Source of the DNA: Propionibacteriaceae bacterium
GTDB taxonomy: Bacteria > Actinomycetota > Actinomycetes > Propionibacteriales > Propionibacteriaceae
Direction: 5' to 3'
Assembly (NCBI GenBank): GCA_024636075.1
Contig: JAGXHS010000183.1
Location: 1-6,040, forward strand
Length of the DNA stretch: 6,040 nucleotides
The notes under the pieces were generated by a model, which was not told where the DNA came from, did no database searches, and saw only the letters and a list, made by a program, of their open reading frames with translations. The position numbers and the translations under genes are program-made. Position 1 is the stretch's first letter. Each line of letters opens with the position of its first letter. Below are positions 5,973 through 6,040 of the stretch, in pieces.

Positions 5973-6040
5973 TTCCTCCGCCGGCATTACCCGGATCAGG
6001 TTCTCGGGTCGGTGGTGCGACCACCCTCTCAGCCCGCCTG
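5973..6040 (-). ncRNA. TPP riboswitch (thi-box), 3' part, cut by the right edge
   Basis: The minus strand carries conserved TPP aptamer blocks in the right order. These are CTGAGA (6032-6027); a variable hairpin GGTGGT-CGC-ACCACC (6025-6011); ACCC closing helix P2 (6009-6006); ACCTGATCCGG (6001-5991); and CCGG-GTAATG-CCGG (5994-5981), forming the P5 arm that helps bind the pyrophosphate and pyrimidine ends of thiamine pyrophosphate. It ends in GCGGAGGAA (5981-5973). The 5' strands of P1, P2 and P3 lie beyond the window. The GGAGG at the 3' edge is placed to be the ribosome-binding site of the ATG at 5969, so control by sequestering that site when TPP is bound is likely (inference). The element is oriented towards the fcl fragment, not towards any thiamine gene in this window. 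Confidence 0.93.
5975..5979 (-). promoter_or_regulatory. Shine-Dalgarno site embedded in the 3' end of the TPP riboswitch
   Basis: GGAGG is followed after five bases (AACGG) by an ATG at 5969. It overlaps the conserved last block of the aptamer that pairs in helix P1, which makes it the natural on/off point for translational control by thiamine pyrophosphate. Confidence 0.65.

Noticed and set aside
5956..6024. Upstream extension of the fcl fragment to a GTG at 6024
   Set aside because: The extension reads through the TPP riboswitch, and its residues (APPTREPDPGNAGGG) do not resemble GDP-fucose synthase.

Overview
This is a 6.0 kb GC-rich bacterial window from a cell-surface polysaccharide locus of a diderm (Gram-negative-type) bacterium. 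The diderm call rests on a Wzi-family outer-membrane barrel with a signal peptide. The WecA-type transferase, FlaA1-like module and extended pre-barrel region are compatible with a phylum such as Gemmatimonadota, but that placement is only an impression; nothing in the window fixes the taxonomy.

Layout. Positions 1-3641 hold a tightly packed minus-strand operon. In transcription order it encodes an NAD-dependent sugar-nucleotide epimerase/decarboxylase (3641-2664), a polytopic polyprenyl-phosphate sugar-1-phosphate transferase fused to a FlaA1/CapD-type membrane plus nucleotide-binding module (2649-778), and a CapM/PglA-like GT4 glycosyltransferase that runs off the left edge (about 758 to 1). 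A 375-base gap (3642-4016) separates this operon from a divergent plus-strand gene for a Wzi-like capsule-assembly barrel (4017-5723). The gap has no complete gene, but its minus strand shows protein-like stretches in several frames, one ending in a TAATG overlap with the epimerase start, so it may hold a decayed gene.

The right end is the odd part. The last about 90 codons of a GDP-L-fucose synthase lie on the minus strand (5955-5683), convergent with and overlapping the 3' end of the Wzi gene. Where the rest of that gene should be there is instead the 3' half of a canonical TPP (thi-box) riboswitch (6040-5973), followed by a strong ribosome-binding site and an ATG that opens only a 13-codon frame. 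This looks like a junction between a thiamine-regulated gene start and the tail of fcl. It is either a real rearrangement or a chimeric assembly.

Joint role (inference): the epimerase supplies a nucleotide sugar, the fused transferase starts the chain on undecaprenyl phosphate at the inner membrane, the GT4 enzyme adds a sugar on the cytoplasmic face, and the Wzi-like barrel helps hold the finished polymer on the outer surface. The fcl tail suggests that an L-fucose-containing glycan was once, or is nearby, part of the locus.
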